From positions 89,820 to 153,819 of the forward strand of contig NZ_JBHSCH010000003.1 of assembly GCF_042651065.1 (NCBI RefSeq): a DNA stretch of 64,000 nucleotides, given 5' to 3'. The stretch is from Pseudoroseomonas aestuarii. Lineage in GTDB: Bacteria; Pseudomonadota; Alphaproteobacteria; Acetobacterales; Acetobacteraceae. The position numbers were made by a program, and so were the translations under genes. The number at the start of each line of letters is the position of its first letter. The stretch's first letter is position 1. Positions 43,850 through 52,084 of this stretch are shown piece after piece. The notes under the pieces were generated by a model that was given only the letters and a program-made list of their open reading frames with translations, did no database searches and was not told the origin of the DNA.

Positions 43850-44969
43850 GGCCGGTCAGCAGCAGCGCCGCGGTGCGGATCTCGCCCGGCAGGGCCTGCG
43901 GCAGCAGCGGCTCGGGCCGCAGCAGCGGGCTGGCATATTCCACCATGGGCCACAACGCCACGAAGGGCAGGGCGGCGCGGCTGGTCAGGAAGCCGAGCGG
44001 CAGGTCAAGCCGTGCCTCCCAGCGCGGCGCCTCCACGATCCGTTCCAGGGCCCCTCTCTCCCAGGCCCCGCGCAGCGCCGCCCGCAGCGAGAAGCGCCGC
44101 GCCGCGCCGTCCGCCGGCTCCAGCATCGGGTCGCAGGGCAGTTCGGGGCAGAGGGCCTGCTGGCGCAGCGTGTCGGCGGCGCCGCCCAAGGCGCGGCCCT
44201 GCAGGCGGCAGGCGGTGCGCACCCGCACATCGGTCGCGTGGCGGATGCGGGCACCGCCGAAGCGCAGGGCGGCCGCCTGGGCGCGGCCCTCGCCCACCGG
44301 CCAGCGGGGCAGGCCGCCGGCACGGCGGTAGGCCCGCAGCGTCACCGCCAGGCTGGCGCCGGAGGCCCCGCGGTGCCGTGGCCAGGGGTCGTGCGGGCAA
44401 GGGTCCTGCCGCGCCTCCAGCCGCGCCAGCAGGGCGTGGTAGCGCTCCTCCAGCAGCATCCGCCGGCGCAGCATGGCGGGCAGCCGCCGCCGCTCCGCCG
44501 GGTCGTAGCGCACCGCGCCGGCCACGGCATCGGCGGCGGCGGCGAGGGCGGCGCGCATCGCCTCCAGCCAGTCCGGCGCCACGCGGCTGTCGGCGTCGGT
44601 GGTCAGCAGCAGCCCGTCCGACGCGCCGCGCGCCTCCAGCAGCGCGGCGGCGGCATCGAGCGCCAGGCCGCGCGCCTCGCCGGCATGCGCCCGCTCCGGC
44701 GGCAGGCTGACGCGCAGCGCCAGCAGCGCGAAGGGCAGGGCGGGGCGCAGCCCGCGCACCCGGTCCCGCGTGCCGTCGGTGCAGTTGTTGAGCAGGAGCA
44801 GCACCGTCAGCTGTGCCAGCGCGGTCTGTGCCGCCAGGGCCGCCAGGCAGGCGCCGATCTGCGCCACCTCGTTGCGGACCGGAATGGCCAGGACGGCGTC
44901 CGGCACCTGCGGGGCGGACAGGGGATCGTGGCACGGCGCGGCGCGCTGCCAAGGTGACGGTGCGGGCAT
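43782..44969 (-). CDS. family 2 glycosyltransferase, convergent partner of the PIG-L operon
   Basis: A 395-residue protein with a GT-A domain: VLAIPVRNEVAQIGACLAAL, LLLNNCTDGTRD and the metal-binding LLTTDADSRVAPDW. The middle part ends in a hydrophilic RHRGASGASLAVTLRAYRRA, where the second catalytic motif would lie. A C-terminal hydrophobic region is weak, so it is probably soluble or peripheral. Its 3' end overlaps the methyltransferase by 68 bp in antiparallel orientation, an unusually long overlap. Despite the opposite strand, such genes group with PIG-L and NodS-like genes, so it probably belongs to the same pathway. Confidence 0.85.
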   Translation of the reverse strand: MPAPSPWQRAAPCHDPLSAPQVPDAVLAIPVRNEVAQIGACLAALAAQTALAQLTVLLLLNNCTDGTRDRVRGLRPALPFALLALRVSLPPERAHAGEARGLALDAAAALLEARGASDGLLLTTDADSRVAPDWLEAMRAALAAAADAVAGAVRYDPAERRRLPAMLRRRMLLEERYHALLARLEARQDPCPHDPWPRHRGASGASLAVTLRAYRRAGGLPRWPVGEGRAQAAALRFGGARIRHATDVRVRTACRLQGRALGGAADTLRQQALCPELPCDPMLEPADGAARRFSLRAALRGAWERGALERIVEAPRWEARLDLPLGFLTSRAALPFVALWPMVEYASPLLRPEPLLPQALPGEIRTAALLLTGLSPAGAAGPADSVPPVPAALPA

Positions 44970-45029
44970 GGGAAGCTGTAACGTCGCCGCGGCCCCGCCC
45001 GTTGCCGCGCGGTGCGAGCTTCCCGGTGC

Positions 45030-45575
45030 TCAGACCCCCTGCGGGGAGGTGGCGCCGGGAAAGCGCCCCGCCGTCTCCAGCACGGGCGCACCAAGCGGCT
45101 GGCCGCGCGTCGCGTGCCAGCGCCGCAGCGCCGCGTGCACGGTGGGGAAGGCCAGCTGTTCCCACGGGATCTCCGCCCAATTGAACAGCCGCACCTCCAG
45201 GCTTTCCGGCCCCGCCGCGAAGCCCGGCACGGCCAGATGGGCGCGGAAGATCACCTGCACCTGCCCGATGCGGGGAATGGAGTAGAGGGCCAGCACCCCC
45301 TCCGTCGCGATGCGCGCCTGGGCTTCCTCCCAGGCCTCGCGCAGGGCGCCTTCCTCCACCGTCTCGCCCAGCTCCATGTAGCCGGCGGGCAGGGTCCAGA
45401 AGCCCCGGCGCGGCTCGATGGCGCGGCGGCAGAGCAGCACCCGCTCCCCCTCCGCCACCACCGCGCCCACCACGATCTTCGGGTTCTCATAGGCGATGAA
45501 GCCGCATTCGGCGCAGGTCAGCCGCTCGCGGTCCTCGCCCTCGGGGATGATGCGCTGGAAATTCGGCTCGGACAT
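45030..45575 (-). CDS. Nudix hydrolase with N-terminal zinc-ribbon-like segment
   Basis: A 181-residue nucleotide-diphosphate hydrolase. The N-terminal LTCAECGFIAYENPKIVVGA is a short Cys pair typical of NudC-like Nudix proteins. The Nudix box is GYMELGETVEEGALREAWEE, with the REUxEE core intact. The C-terminal TVHAALRRWHATRG helix is also conserved in this subgroup. It may cleave ADP-ribose, NADH or related dinucleotides. It lies upstream of no obvious partner; truA is 52 bp further upstream on the same strand. Confidence 0.9.
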   Translation of the reverse strand: MSEPNFQRIIPEGEDRERLTCAECGFIAYENPKIVVGAVVAEGERVLLCRRAIEPRRGFWTLPAGYMELGETVEEGALREAWEEAQARIATEGVLALYSIPRIGQVQVIFRAHLAVPGFAAGPESLEVRLFNWAEIPWEQLAFPTVHAALRRWHATRGQPLGAPVLETAGRFPGATSPQGV

Positions 45576-45627
45576 GGTGCCAGGGTGCGGGGCGGGCGCG
45601 GCGGCCGCAAGCCCTTCCCGCATGGCT

Positions 45628-46389
45628 TCAGCACCAGTCCGGCGGCGTCTCGTAGCGGGCGAAGAGGAAGGTGAGCCCCTCGGGCGGCGCGTTCTGACCG
45701 GCCAGGGTGCGGTCGCGCCCGTCCAGCAGCTGGCGGGGCCATGTGGCGGGGCGGCGGCCCAGCCCCACCTGCACCAGCGTGCCCACCATGTTGCGAACCT
45801 GGTGGTGCAGGAAGCTGCGGGCGGCGGTGTGCACCACCACCTCGTCGCCCTGGCGGGCGATGTCCAGTCGGTCCAGCGTGCGCAGCGCGCTCTTGGCCTG
45901 GCAGGCGGCGGCGCGGAAGGCGGAGAAATCATGCTGGCCGAGCAGGCCCTGCGCCGCGGCGTGCATGGCCGCGGCGTCCAGCGGCTGCTGCACGTGCCAG
46001 ACGCGCCCGGCCTCCAGCGCCGGCCGCGCCCGGCGGTTCAGGATGCGGTAGCGGTAGCCGCGGCCGATGCAGGAGAAGCGCGCCGACCACCCCTCCGGCG
46101 CCCGCGCCGCCGCCAGCACCGAGACCGGGTGCGGACGGGTGTGGTAGTTCAGCGCCTCGCGCAGGCGCAGCGGCTCCAGCTCGGTGGCGATCTCGATCTG
46201 CACCACCTGGCCCTCGGCATGCACCCCCGCATCGGTGCGGCCGGAGGCCTGGGTGGCGGCGGGCTGCCCGCCATTCAGCGGCGCGGCGGCATCCTCCAGC
46301 ACCTGCTGCACCGAGAGGCTGCCCGCCTGGCGCTGCCAGCCGACGAAGGGCGCGCCGTCATACTCCACCAGCAGGGCGTAGCGCGGCAT
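45628..46389 (-). CDS. truA: tRNA pseudouridine(38-40) synthase TruA
   Basis: Isomerises uridines 38-40 in the anticodon arm of tRNAs. The 253 residues begin with MPRYALLVEYDGAPFVGWQR. The catalytic Asp is in SGRTDAGVHA, the second conserved region is GRGYRYRILNR, and the C-terminal RSFLHHQVRNMVGTLVQVG is diagnostic of TruA. It follows fmt by 1 bp and forms a def-fmt-truA unit, which is common in alphaproteobacteria. Confidence 0.97.
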   Translation of the reverse strand: MPRYALLVEYDGAPFVGWQRQAGSLSVQQVLEDAAAPLNGGQPAATQASGRTDAGVHAEGQVVQIEIATELEPLRLREALNYHTRPHPVSVLAAARAPEGWSARFSCIGRGYRYRILNRRARPALEAGRVWHVQQPLDAAAMHAAAQGLLGQHDFSAFRAAACQAKSALRTLDRLDIARQGDEVVVHTAARSFLHHQVRNMVGTLVQVGLGRRPATWPRQLLDGRDRTLAGQNAPPEGLTFLFARYETPPDWC

Positions 46390-46390
46390 C

Positions 46391-47314
46391 TCAGCCGAGC
46401 ACCGTGCCGGGCGGCAGCGGGAAGCCGCGCAGGAAATCCGCCGCCGGCAGCGGGCCACGCCCGGGGCGCTGCAGCCGCGTCAGGCGCAGCGCGCCCTCGC
46501 CGCAGGCGATGACGGCGCCCTCCGCCAGCACCGTGCCGGGTGCCGCGCCGGGAGCGCCCCCGGCCGGTGCGGCCTCCAGCACGCGGATCGTCTCGCCCTG
46601 GTGCTCGAAGAAGGTGCCGGGCCAGGGGTTCAGCGCGCGCACGCGGCGGTCCAGCGCGGCGGCCTCCTGCGCCCAGTCCAGCCGGCCATCGGCCTTGCTG
46701 AGCTTCGGCGCGTAGGTCACGCCCGCCTCGGGCTGCGGCACCGGCGCCGGGTTTTCCGCCAGGGCGCGCAGGATGAGGCCGGCGCCCATGGCGGCCAGCG
46801 CGTCGTGCACGGCGGGCGTGCCGTCGCGCGGGCCGATCGGCAGCCGGGCGGAGAGCAGCATCGGGCCGGTGTCCAGCCCTTCCTCCATGCGCATGATGGT
46901 GATGCCCGTCTCGGCGTCCCCGGCGAGGATGGCGGCCTGGATCGGGCCGGCGCCGCGCCAGCGCGGCAGCAGCGAGGCATGGATGTTCAGGCAGCCCCGA
47001 CGCGGCGCCTCCAGCATGGCCGGCGGCAGGATCAGCCCGTAGGCCGCCACCACCGCCACGTCGAGATCGAGGGCGCGGAAGGCCTCGTGTTCCGCCACGT
47101 CGCGCTTCACCCGGGCGGGGTGGCGCACGGGCAGGCCGAGTTCCAGCGCGGCGCGGTGCACGGGGCAGGGGGTCTCGCGCTGGCCGCGGCCGGAGGGGCG
47201 GGGCGGCTGGGTATAGACCGCCGCGACCTCATGCCCCGCCGCGTGCAGCGCGCGCAGCGCCGGCACCGCGAAATCCGGGCTGCCCATGAAGGCGAGGCGG
47301 AGCGTCCCGCTCAT
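46391..47314 (-). CDS. fmt: methionyl-tRNA formyltransferase
   Basis: Formylates initiator Met-tRNA with 10-formyl-tetrahydrofolate, 307 residues. The N-terminal LRLAFMGSPDFAVPALRAL, the catalytic Asn/His/Asp region in LNIHASLLPRWRGAGPIQAA with GDAETGITIMRMEEGLDTGP, and the C-terminal OB-like domain are all present and of normal length. The start overlaps the def stop by 4 bp, so translation is coupled. Confidence 0.97.
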   Translation of the reverse strand: MSGTLRLAFMGSPDFAVPALRALHAAGHEVAAVYTQPPRPSGRGQRETPCPVHRAALELGLPVRHPARVKRDVAEHEAFRALDLDVAVVAAYGLILPPAMLEAPRRGCLNIHASLLPRWRGAGPIQAAILAGDAETGITIMRMEEGLDTGPMLLSARLPIGPRDGTPAVHDALAAMGAGLILRALAENPAPVPQPEAGVTYAPKLSKADGRLDWAQEAAALDRRVRALNPWPGTFFEHQGETIRVLEAAPAGGAPGAAPGTVLAEGAVIACGEGALRLTRLQRPGRGPLPAADFLRGFPLPPGTVLG

Positions 47315-47844
47315 TCGCCGTCCCGCTGCCGGCCCTTGAGTTCCTTGGCCAGCTTGCGCAGCAGCATGTTGCGCTTCAGCGCCGAGATGTGGTCGACGAA
47401 CAGCACGCCGTTCAGGTGGTCGATCTCGTGCTGGATGCAGGTGGCGAGCAGGCCATCCGCCTGCATCTCCCGCCTGCTGCCGTCGAGATCCTGCCAGCGC
47501 ACCTTCACCTCGGCCGGGCGCGTCACCTCGGCATACTGGTTGGGCAGGGAGAGGCAGCCCTCCTCGCGCGCGGCCAGCCCGGTGCTGGCGGCGACGATCT
47601 CGGGGTTCACCATCACATAGGGCTGCGGCTGGTCCTCCGGCTGCAGGTCGATGACGACGAGCCGCAGCAGCTCGCCGATCTGCGGCGCGGCGAGGCCGAT
47701 GCCGGGCGCCTTGTACATGGTGGCCAGCATGCGCGGCGCGAGGGCGCGCACCGCCTCCGCGTCGCCGGGGCCGACGGGGCGGGCCTTGGCGCGCAGCCGC
47801 GCGTCGGGCACCAGGAGGATGGGCAGCAGGTCGGTGTCGGACAT
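47311..47844 (-). CDS. def: peptide deformylase (primary copy)
   Basis: Removes the N-formyl group from new polypeptides, the step that reverses formylation by the adjacent fmt product. 177 residues with canonical motifs GIGLAAPQ, EGCLSLP and QHEIDHLNG. LRLVVIDLQ and the basic C-terminal helix LLRKLAKELKGRQRDGE are typical. It heads the def-fmt-truA operon. Confidence 0.97.
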   Translation of the reverse strand: MSDTDLLPILLVPDARLRAKARPVGPGDAEAVRALAPRMLATMYKAPGIGLAAPQIGELLRLVVIDLQPEDQPQPYVMVNPEIVAASTGLAAREEGCLSLPNQYAEVTRPAEVKVRWQDLDGSRREMQADGLLATCIQHEIDHLNGVLFVDHISALKRNMLLRKLAKELKGRQRDGE

Positions 47845-47999
47845 GAGGCCGCTGCTTTAGCCCTGCGGCTCCCGGGCTTCAATCTCTGAGGCTGGCGGTG
47901 GGTCTTGCATCCGCCGCACCGCTGCCCAAAATATGGGCTCGACGGCAGGGTGCTTCGGGCTCTGCCAGACGCTCGCTCACCGTGAGGAGTTCCAGGCCC

Positions 48000-48476
48000 A
48001 TGTCCCGCTCGTCGCTCTTCGGCTCACCCCTGTTCCTCGGCTTCGATCATCTGGAGCAGATGCTCGACCGGGTGGCAAAGAACGCCGATGGCTACCCGCC
48101 CTACAACATCGAGCAGACCGGTGAGAACCGCCTCCGCATCACCCTCGCCGTCGCCGGCTTCAGCATGGACGACCTCCAGCTCACGCAGGAGGACAACCAG
48201 CTGGTGGTCCGCGGCAAGCAGCGCGAGGAGGTGGAGGGCCGTGTCTTCCTGCACCGTGGCATCGCCGCCCGCCAGTTCCAGCGCGCCTTCGTGCTGGCCG
48301 AGGGTATCGACGTAGAAGGTGCATGGCTGGATAACGGCCTGCTGCACATCGACCTGAAGCGGCCGCAGCCGGAGGTGCGGGTGAAATCCATCCACATCGG
48401 CACGCGGGGCGCGCAGGGCGGCCGTCCTCTCGTCAATGGCAACGCCCTTGACGATGGTTCGGCTTCCATCGCCTAA
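48000..48476 (+). CDS. Hsp20/alpha-crystallin small heat-shock protein (IbpA-like)
   Basis: ATP-independent holdase chaperone of 158 residues. The N-terminal FGFDHLEQMLDRVA-like segment (PLFLGFDHLEQMLDRVAKNA) and YPPYNIEQTGENRLRITLAV start the alpha-crystallin domain. The domain continues LVVRGKQ to FLHRGIAARQFQRAFVLAEG and ends in LDNGLLHIDLKRP. The C-terminal tail is hydrophilic, and the family I-x-I motif appears as IHI in KSIHIG. It precedes a DUF1150 gene, a frequent alphaproteobacterial pairing. I see no ROSE-type thermosensor that I can fold with confidence in the 155-bp leader region. Confidence 0.92.
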   Translation: MSRSSLFGSPLFLGFDHLEQMLDRVAKNADGYPPYNIEQTGENRLRITLAVAGFSMDDLQLTQEDNQLVVRGKQREEVEGRVFLHRGIAARQFQRAFVLAEGIDVEGAWLDNGLLHIDLKRPQPEVRVKSIHIGTRGAQGGRPLVNGNALDDGSASIA

Positions 48477-48672
48477 ACTTTCACGTCCACCGGCCATTCT
48501 TCCCCTATCCCCCCCTGGCCGGGCGGTGCGCCGACGGACTGCCTGGGGCAGCGTCGCCATCCGCCCGCCGGGGAACGGCCGAAACGGGAACGGTCGGTGT
48601 TTCACACGCGGTGCGGCAAAGCCGGCCGCGCGCCGGGTCCCATTCCGGGAACGGCCAAAGGAGATTCCTGCG

Positions 48673-48915
48673 ATGAACAAGGAAGGTCCGACACGCCCCT
48701 TCGCCGCCGCCGACGCGCTGCGTCAGCTGGCACCGGCCGACTGGGCGCGCTTCGGTGCGGAACAGATCGCCTATATCCGGCCCGTCCTGGTGGACGGAAA
48801 CCCGGCCGTCGCGATCCACGCGGCGGACGGGACGCAGATCGGCGCGGCGCCGGATGCCAGCCTCGCCACGGCGGCGATCCTCCAGCACGAGATGCTGCCC
48901 GTCCTGGTCCACTGA
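48673..48915 (+). CDS. DUF1150 family protein
   Basis: An 80-residue protein. FGAEQIAYIRPVLVDGNPAV, AIHAADGTQIG and the QHEMLPVLVH end match the DUF1150 (COG5568) family, which in alphaproteobacteria is usually encoded next to a small heat-shock protein. AAGGAG lies 9 nt before the ATG. It probably functions with Hsp20, but its biochemical role is not known to me. A strong hairpin follows. Confidence 0.88.
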   Translation: MNKEGPTRPFAAADALRQLAPADWARFGAEQIAYIRPVLVDGNPAVAIHAADGTQIGAAPDASLATAAILQHEMLPVLVH

Positions 48916-48929
48916 GGCCATCGAGCGGG

Positions 48930-48957
48930 GGCCGGGGGAGCGATCTCCCCCGGCCTT
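48930..48957. terminator. strong hairpin after the DUF1150 gene
   Basis: An 11-bp perfect stem GGCCGGGGGAG/CTCCCCCGGCC with a CGAT loop, followed by TT only. It also lies just past the end of the minus-strand PDZ remnant, so it may stop transcription both ways. Confidence 0.6.
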
Positions 48958-48977
48958 GGCGTGCCGCGCGCCTGGCG

Positions 48978-49395
48978 TCAGCCCTGGACAGGCTGCTCGC
49001 CCAGTACTGCCTGCATGTGCCACACATCATCCTTGCGCCGGGTGGTGAGACGAAGCGCCGCCCCCGGCACCTGCCCCGCCAGCAGCCGGGCGGGGGGATC
49101 AGCTGTCCTGCACCGGCCTGTCTTCGGCACCAGCCCGTCTTCGGCGTTGAGGACCGGGTCGCCCGGGCACAGGCCGGCTCTTGCCGCCGCGCTCCACCGC
49201 CGCCACCCGCACCCCTTCCGTCTCCGCCGACAGGGACACGCCGAGCCAGCCACGCTCCGTCCGGGCGCCGCGCAGGGCTAGGGGAAGGGTGGGCCTTGGC
49301 CTGCAGCCCGCCCCGCGCCGCCCTTCCGCCACCCGGCAGGCGGCCTCAAGCCTGATCCATAGCGGATTATCGAGCTGCCCTAGGCGCGGTTCCAT
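48978..49395 (-). pseudogene. PDZ-domain protein gene broken by a frameshift
   Basis: Two overlapping reading frames on the minus strand together encode one PDZ domain. The first frame (from ATG 49395) gives RGWLGVSLSAETEGVRVAAV then ERGG. The second gives ARAGLCPGDPVLNAEDG, then LLAGQVPGAALRLTTRR to the stop at 48978. The switch is near 49181-49190, where removing one G restores VERGARAGLCPGD. No signal peptide precedes the domain. It may be a decayed gene, a programmed frameshift or a sequencing error; only resequencing or comparison can tell. Confidence 0.65.
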
Positions 49396-49462
49396 TTCCG
49401 GCGCGGCAGATGCAGGAAGGTGGTTGCCCTGGCCGGCGAGGGGCGCTAGAGAGCGCCCGCAC

Positions 49463-49537
<75 letters not shown>

Positions 49538-49591
49538 TCTTTTCAGCGACTTACGCCGCTCAGGCTTCTTCAGAGCCGGCCTAGCCTTCTT

Positions 49592-49614
49592 TCGCGGACT
49601 CACTGCGGACTCAT
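49592..49614 (+). repeat. left copy of 23-bp direct repeat with internal GCGGACTCA pair
   Basis: Identical over 23 bp to 61367-61389 in the same orientation. Each copy contains GCGGACTCA twice at an 11-bp period, one helical turn, as expected for adjacent integrase or excisionase arm-binding sites. It lies 55 bp inside attL. Confidence 0.9.
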
Positions 49615-49723
49615 TGAGCGAATCAGCTCAGCCGCTTTCCTCAGAAGGCGCACCTCCCAAGCCACTTTTTGCCATCTCAACTTTTTGGCGACCGCTCTCA
49701 GCAACAACAGCAAAAGAAAGCTG

Positions 49724-49740
49724 ATGTTATGGTATAACAT
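49724..49740. promoter_or_regulatory. 7-bp inverted repeat, candidate operator
   Basis: ATGTTAT and ATAACAT flank GGT in the left end of the element. A perfect AT-rich dyad of this size in a GC-rich genome suggests a repressor site, possibly for one of the element's XRE proteins (inference). Confidence 0.4.
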
Positions 49741-49930
49741 ACCGGCCGTGACCGGGGTCCGAATTACCCCTGGTTAGAGCTGGATTGGGGAAGGACCCAT
49801 GCCACCTATGATTGTGGAGGGTAAGCCAGCCGCCCGAAGATGACGACAACCTGAGGCTGTGGTGTGTAGGCCCGTCAAAGGATCATCATCTGTCTCGCAT
49901 TCCTCCTTCTGGCTTCCTTTCTATTTTTGC

Positions 49931-50059
49931 GTGTTCTGCGTGTTCCCGTGTTCCATGGCAGTTAAGTGTTTGAAGAAAAACGTATATGCTTGGAACATGC
50001 GATATCTGGGGGTGTTCCATTAGGCCCTTTTTTCGTGTTCCTTCAGGCCCTCAGAACAC
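49931..50059. promoter_or_regulatory. left cluster of GTGTTC motifs, candidate recombinase arm sites
   Basis: GTGTTC occurs at 49931, 49940, 49948, 50012 and 50035, and inverted as GAACAC at 50054. The first three are spaced by 3 and 2 bp, the same spacing found in inverted orientation at 61280-61302. CCCGTGTTCCATGG (49945-49958) is also repeated exactly at 61218-61231 over the integrase start. Confidence 0.6.
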
Positions 50060-50063
50060 GAAA

Positions 50064-50090
50064 GGCGGCACGAACCCTGTCCGTGCCGCC
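50064..50090 (-). terminator. terminator of the element's long leftward operon
   Basis: A 9-bp perfect stem GGCGGCACG/CGTGCCGCC; read on the minus strand it follows the last gene (stop at 50109) and runs into TTTCGTGTT. The U tract is modest. Confidence 0.6.
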
Positions 50091-50108
50091 CTGCCATGAA
50101 CCCATCAC

Positions 50109-50414
50109 CTAAAGGCCCGAGGTGTCGGCTCTAATCTGCCCGCATACACGCATGATGGAGGCATTCCACCCATCAGGATCACTAGGGGTTGTACGTTGGC
50201 CCGGCGGTGCGGGAACGGCACTGAGGCCAGAAACGCTGTCCTTTTGCCCCCCAATGCCCAGCACCCGACGATGGGAGGCACCCCATTTGTCATCATGACC
50301 GCTGGTTGAGATAGAGGAAGCGGACTTCTGAGGCTCAGGGGGCGCTGCCTGATCTTCGATGGAGTCCATAATGCCCAGGAGCAGGTAGTCGTAATCAGTC
50401 CGTCTGGCTTTCAC
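50109..50414 (-). CDS. hypothetical protein, last gene of element operon
   Basis: About 101 residues from GTG 50414, which has AGGAGA 6-7 nt upstream; a longer in-frame version to 50600 lacks a ribosome site. The sequence is polar and Ser/Pro-rich, looks disordered and contains RTDYDYLLLGIMDSIEDQ at the start. No domain is recognised. Position at the 3' end of the operon, where satellites often keep accessory or interference genes, is only suggestive. Confidence 0.5.
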   Translation of the reverse strand: MKARRTDYDYLLLGIMDSIEDQAAPPEPQKSASSISTSGHDDKWGASHRRVLGIGGQKDSVSGLSAVPAPPGQRTTPSDPDGWNASIMRVCGQIRADTSGL

Positions 50415-50532
50415 TGTGCGTCTCCTATGCTGAAATTGGTGAGGGGAGGGTGTTCCCGCCGCACACTCCTCCGGGGCGGGCTTCGGAACTTGGCCGGGCC
50501 TTTCAAAGCCGGGCATGCCCAGGAGGCCTGGA

Positions 50533-51465
50533 TCAGCTGAAGGCCAGATGAAGAGCCTCGCCGCCTCGAGCTGCGGGGGTAGCCTGGTCCTGACCGTCAA
50601 TCACAATCTCCGGTCGCGCATCGGCACGCCGCAGGATCTCGTGGCCCTGAGCCTCGAGCCCACGAATGGCGACCTCTTCTGCCACCTCAGCAGCACGAAT
50701 CTGCTGCTCCGCTTCAGCAATCTTCTGCCGTCGCTCAACTTCGGTGAGACCAGGGCCGACCTTGGCCGCCTCCTCTTCCAGGCGACGGGTAAGCGCGGCT
50801 TTGATCGCGTCTGGAAAGAGAGCCACCAGGAATTCAAGCGAAGCTATCGAGGGATAGGCTTCGCCCATATTGCGAACCGTTACCTGAAAGCCGAGTTCAT
50901 CGAGCGACTTGTGTCCATCTCGCCGGAGAAGGCTGCCCATCGATGGGGCCTGCCGGGCCGCAGCGCTTGCAATCAGCCTGTCCAGCGTGGCGCAGGCTTC
51001 TTCAAGGGCAACCGGCGCGGCGCGGGCAGTCTCGATAGACTGCTGCGCTTTCTCGAGATCCGCGCGCGCCTTGCGAAGATCATCCCCAAAGCCTCCCTTC
51101 GAGATCGGCGCCATACGTTGGGAGGAGACGCTGGCGCGCGGGACAGCACTATTCTGTGAAATCCAGTCATCGCATGCCCGCAGTAGAGCTTTTGCGATAG
51201 CCGCAGGTGCCGCGAAGAGTTCCTGTTCCTGCAGCACCGCCTTGATCTCACCCTTCACGCGGGAGATTTCGGCCTCGATGCTGGCTATGGAGCGGGCATT
51301 CTTCTGCGGGTTCCGCTGCAGCTCGTCAGAATGCTGTTCTAGCTCAGCCTGGCGCGGATAGAGGACGTCACTGATGCGCTTTGCCAGCGCTTCACTCGCT
51401 GCACGCTTCGTGGTGGCCGTCACCCGTAGCCGGTGAAGCCGTTCTTGATCATAGGTGAAAGGCAT
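50533..51465 (-). CDS. coiled-coil protein of unknown function
   Basis: A 310-residue, highly charged protein with no signal or membrane segment. Long helices predominate: residues about 10-80 and 125-175 (DDLRKARADLEKAQQSIETA), and RRLEEEAAKVGPGLTEVERR with EAEQQIRAAEVAEEVAI near the end, consistent with coiled coils. No enzyme motif is visible. Such proteins can be scaffold-like or structural, but nothing identifies it as a capsid or scaffold. It lies 175 bp downstream of the 51641-52084 gene on the same strand. Confidence 0.7.
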   Translation of the reverse strand: MPFTYDQERLHRLRVTATTKRAASEALAKRISDVLYPRQAELEQHSDELQRNPQKNARSIASIEAEISRVKGEIKAVLQEQELFAAPAAIAKALLRACDDWISQNSAVPRASVSSQRMAPISKGGFGDDLRKARADLEKAQQSIETARAAPVALEEACATLDRLIASAAARQAPSMGSLLRRDGHKSLDELGFQVTVRNMGEAYPSIASLEFLVALFPDAIKAALTRRLEEEAAKVGPGLTEVERRQKIAEAEQQIRAAEVAEEVAIRGLEAQGHEILRRADARPEIVIDGQDQATPAARGGEALHLAFS

Positions 51466-51640
51466 TGGAAATGCTCCGGTCCCTGGAAGGGGGAGGGCGC
51501 CGTTGCCTCATGGAGCAACGGCGCCCACTCCACCGACAATGCGGAACCTGGAATCGCCGATGGAGCTGCGAGACGCGCCGGGAGCACCACCAACCGGCCG
51601 TATCTCACTGATTATCCTCTGCGATTGAACTGGATTTGTC

Positions 51641-52084
51641 TCAGGAGGAGGAAGGAGCGCCAAACCTCTTCCTTCGTGCCCGGTGCCGGCGCAGAAGGCC
51701 CATGTGCATGGTCCCGGCCCGGTTACCGCTGGCAATCCGGGCTGCGTTTTCGAAGGTGAGAGTGGGGTCGGCGGCCAGCAGTCGATCCATCTCATCCATC
51801 TGCGTGGCATAGTCGCGCCGTGGCGAACGCCGCACAGCCAGCCCAGAAGCAATGACATGGCGGGCGGCGAGCTCTAGCCGCGCTATGACCTCCGCCGGAT
51901 TACTCTGAGCGGCATCTACCAGCGCAAGGATACGCTTCGCGCCAGCCCGCTCGACGATGAAGTGCAGCGCCTCATCGTTCAACACGGGCGCTTGAAGCGG
52001 TGGTGCCTGGCGCCGGCGGCGGGGAGCTCCATACACTGGATGATGTGGGACAGGCCTATCCTGATCCAGATCCATATTGATCAC
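51641..52084 (-). CDS. hypothetical protein, coupled to the helicase gene
   Basis: A 147-residue basic protein. An Arg/Pro-rich N-terminus is followed by a helical core (LNDEALHFIVERAGAKRILA, ALVDAAQSNPAEVIARLELA) and an Arg-rich C-terminus (LLRRHRARRKRFGAP). The start overlaps the stop of the DUF927 gene by 4 bp, so it is translated with the replication genes. It could bind nucleic acid because of its charge; no family is recognised. Confidence 0.65.
   Translation of the reverse strand: MINMDLDQDRPVPHHPVYGAPRRRRQAPPLQAPVLNDEALHFIVERAGAKRILALVDAAQSNPAEVIARLELAARHVIASGLAVRRSPRRDYATQMDEMDRLLAADPTLTFENAARIASGNRAGTMHMGLLRRHRARRKRFGAPSSS

Larger units (their letters stand above)
49538..50108. other. 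non-coding left end of the integrated element
   Basis: This 571-bp stretch has no plausible gene. It holds a GCGGACTCA pair (49592-49614), a palindrome at 49724-49740, a cluster of GTGTTC motifs at 49931-50059 and a terminator hairpin at 50064-50090. It is more AT-rich than the host genome. Its repeats mirror those at the right end, so it is best read as the recombination arm of the element. Confidence 0.7.
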
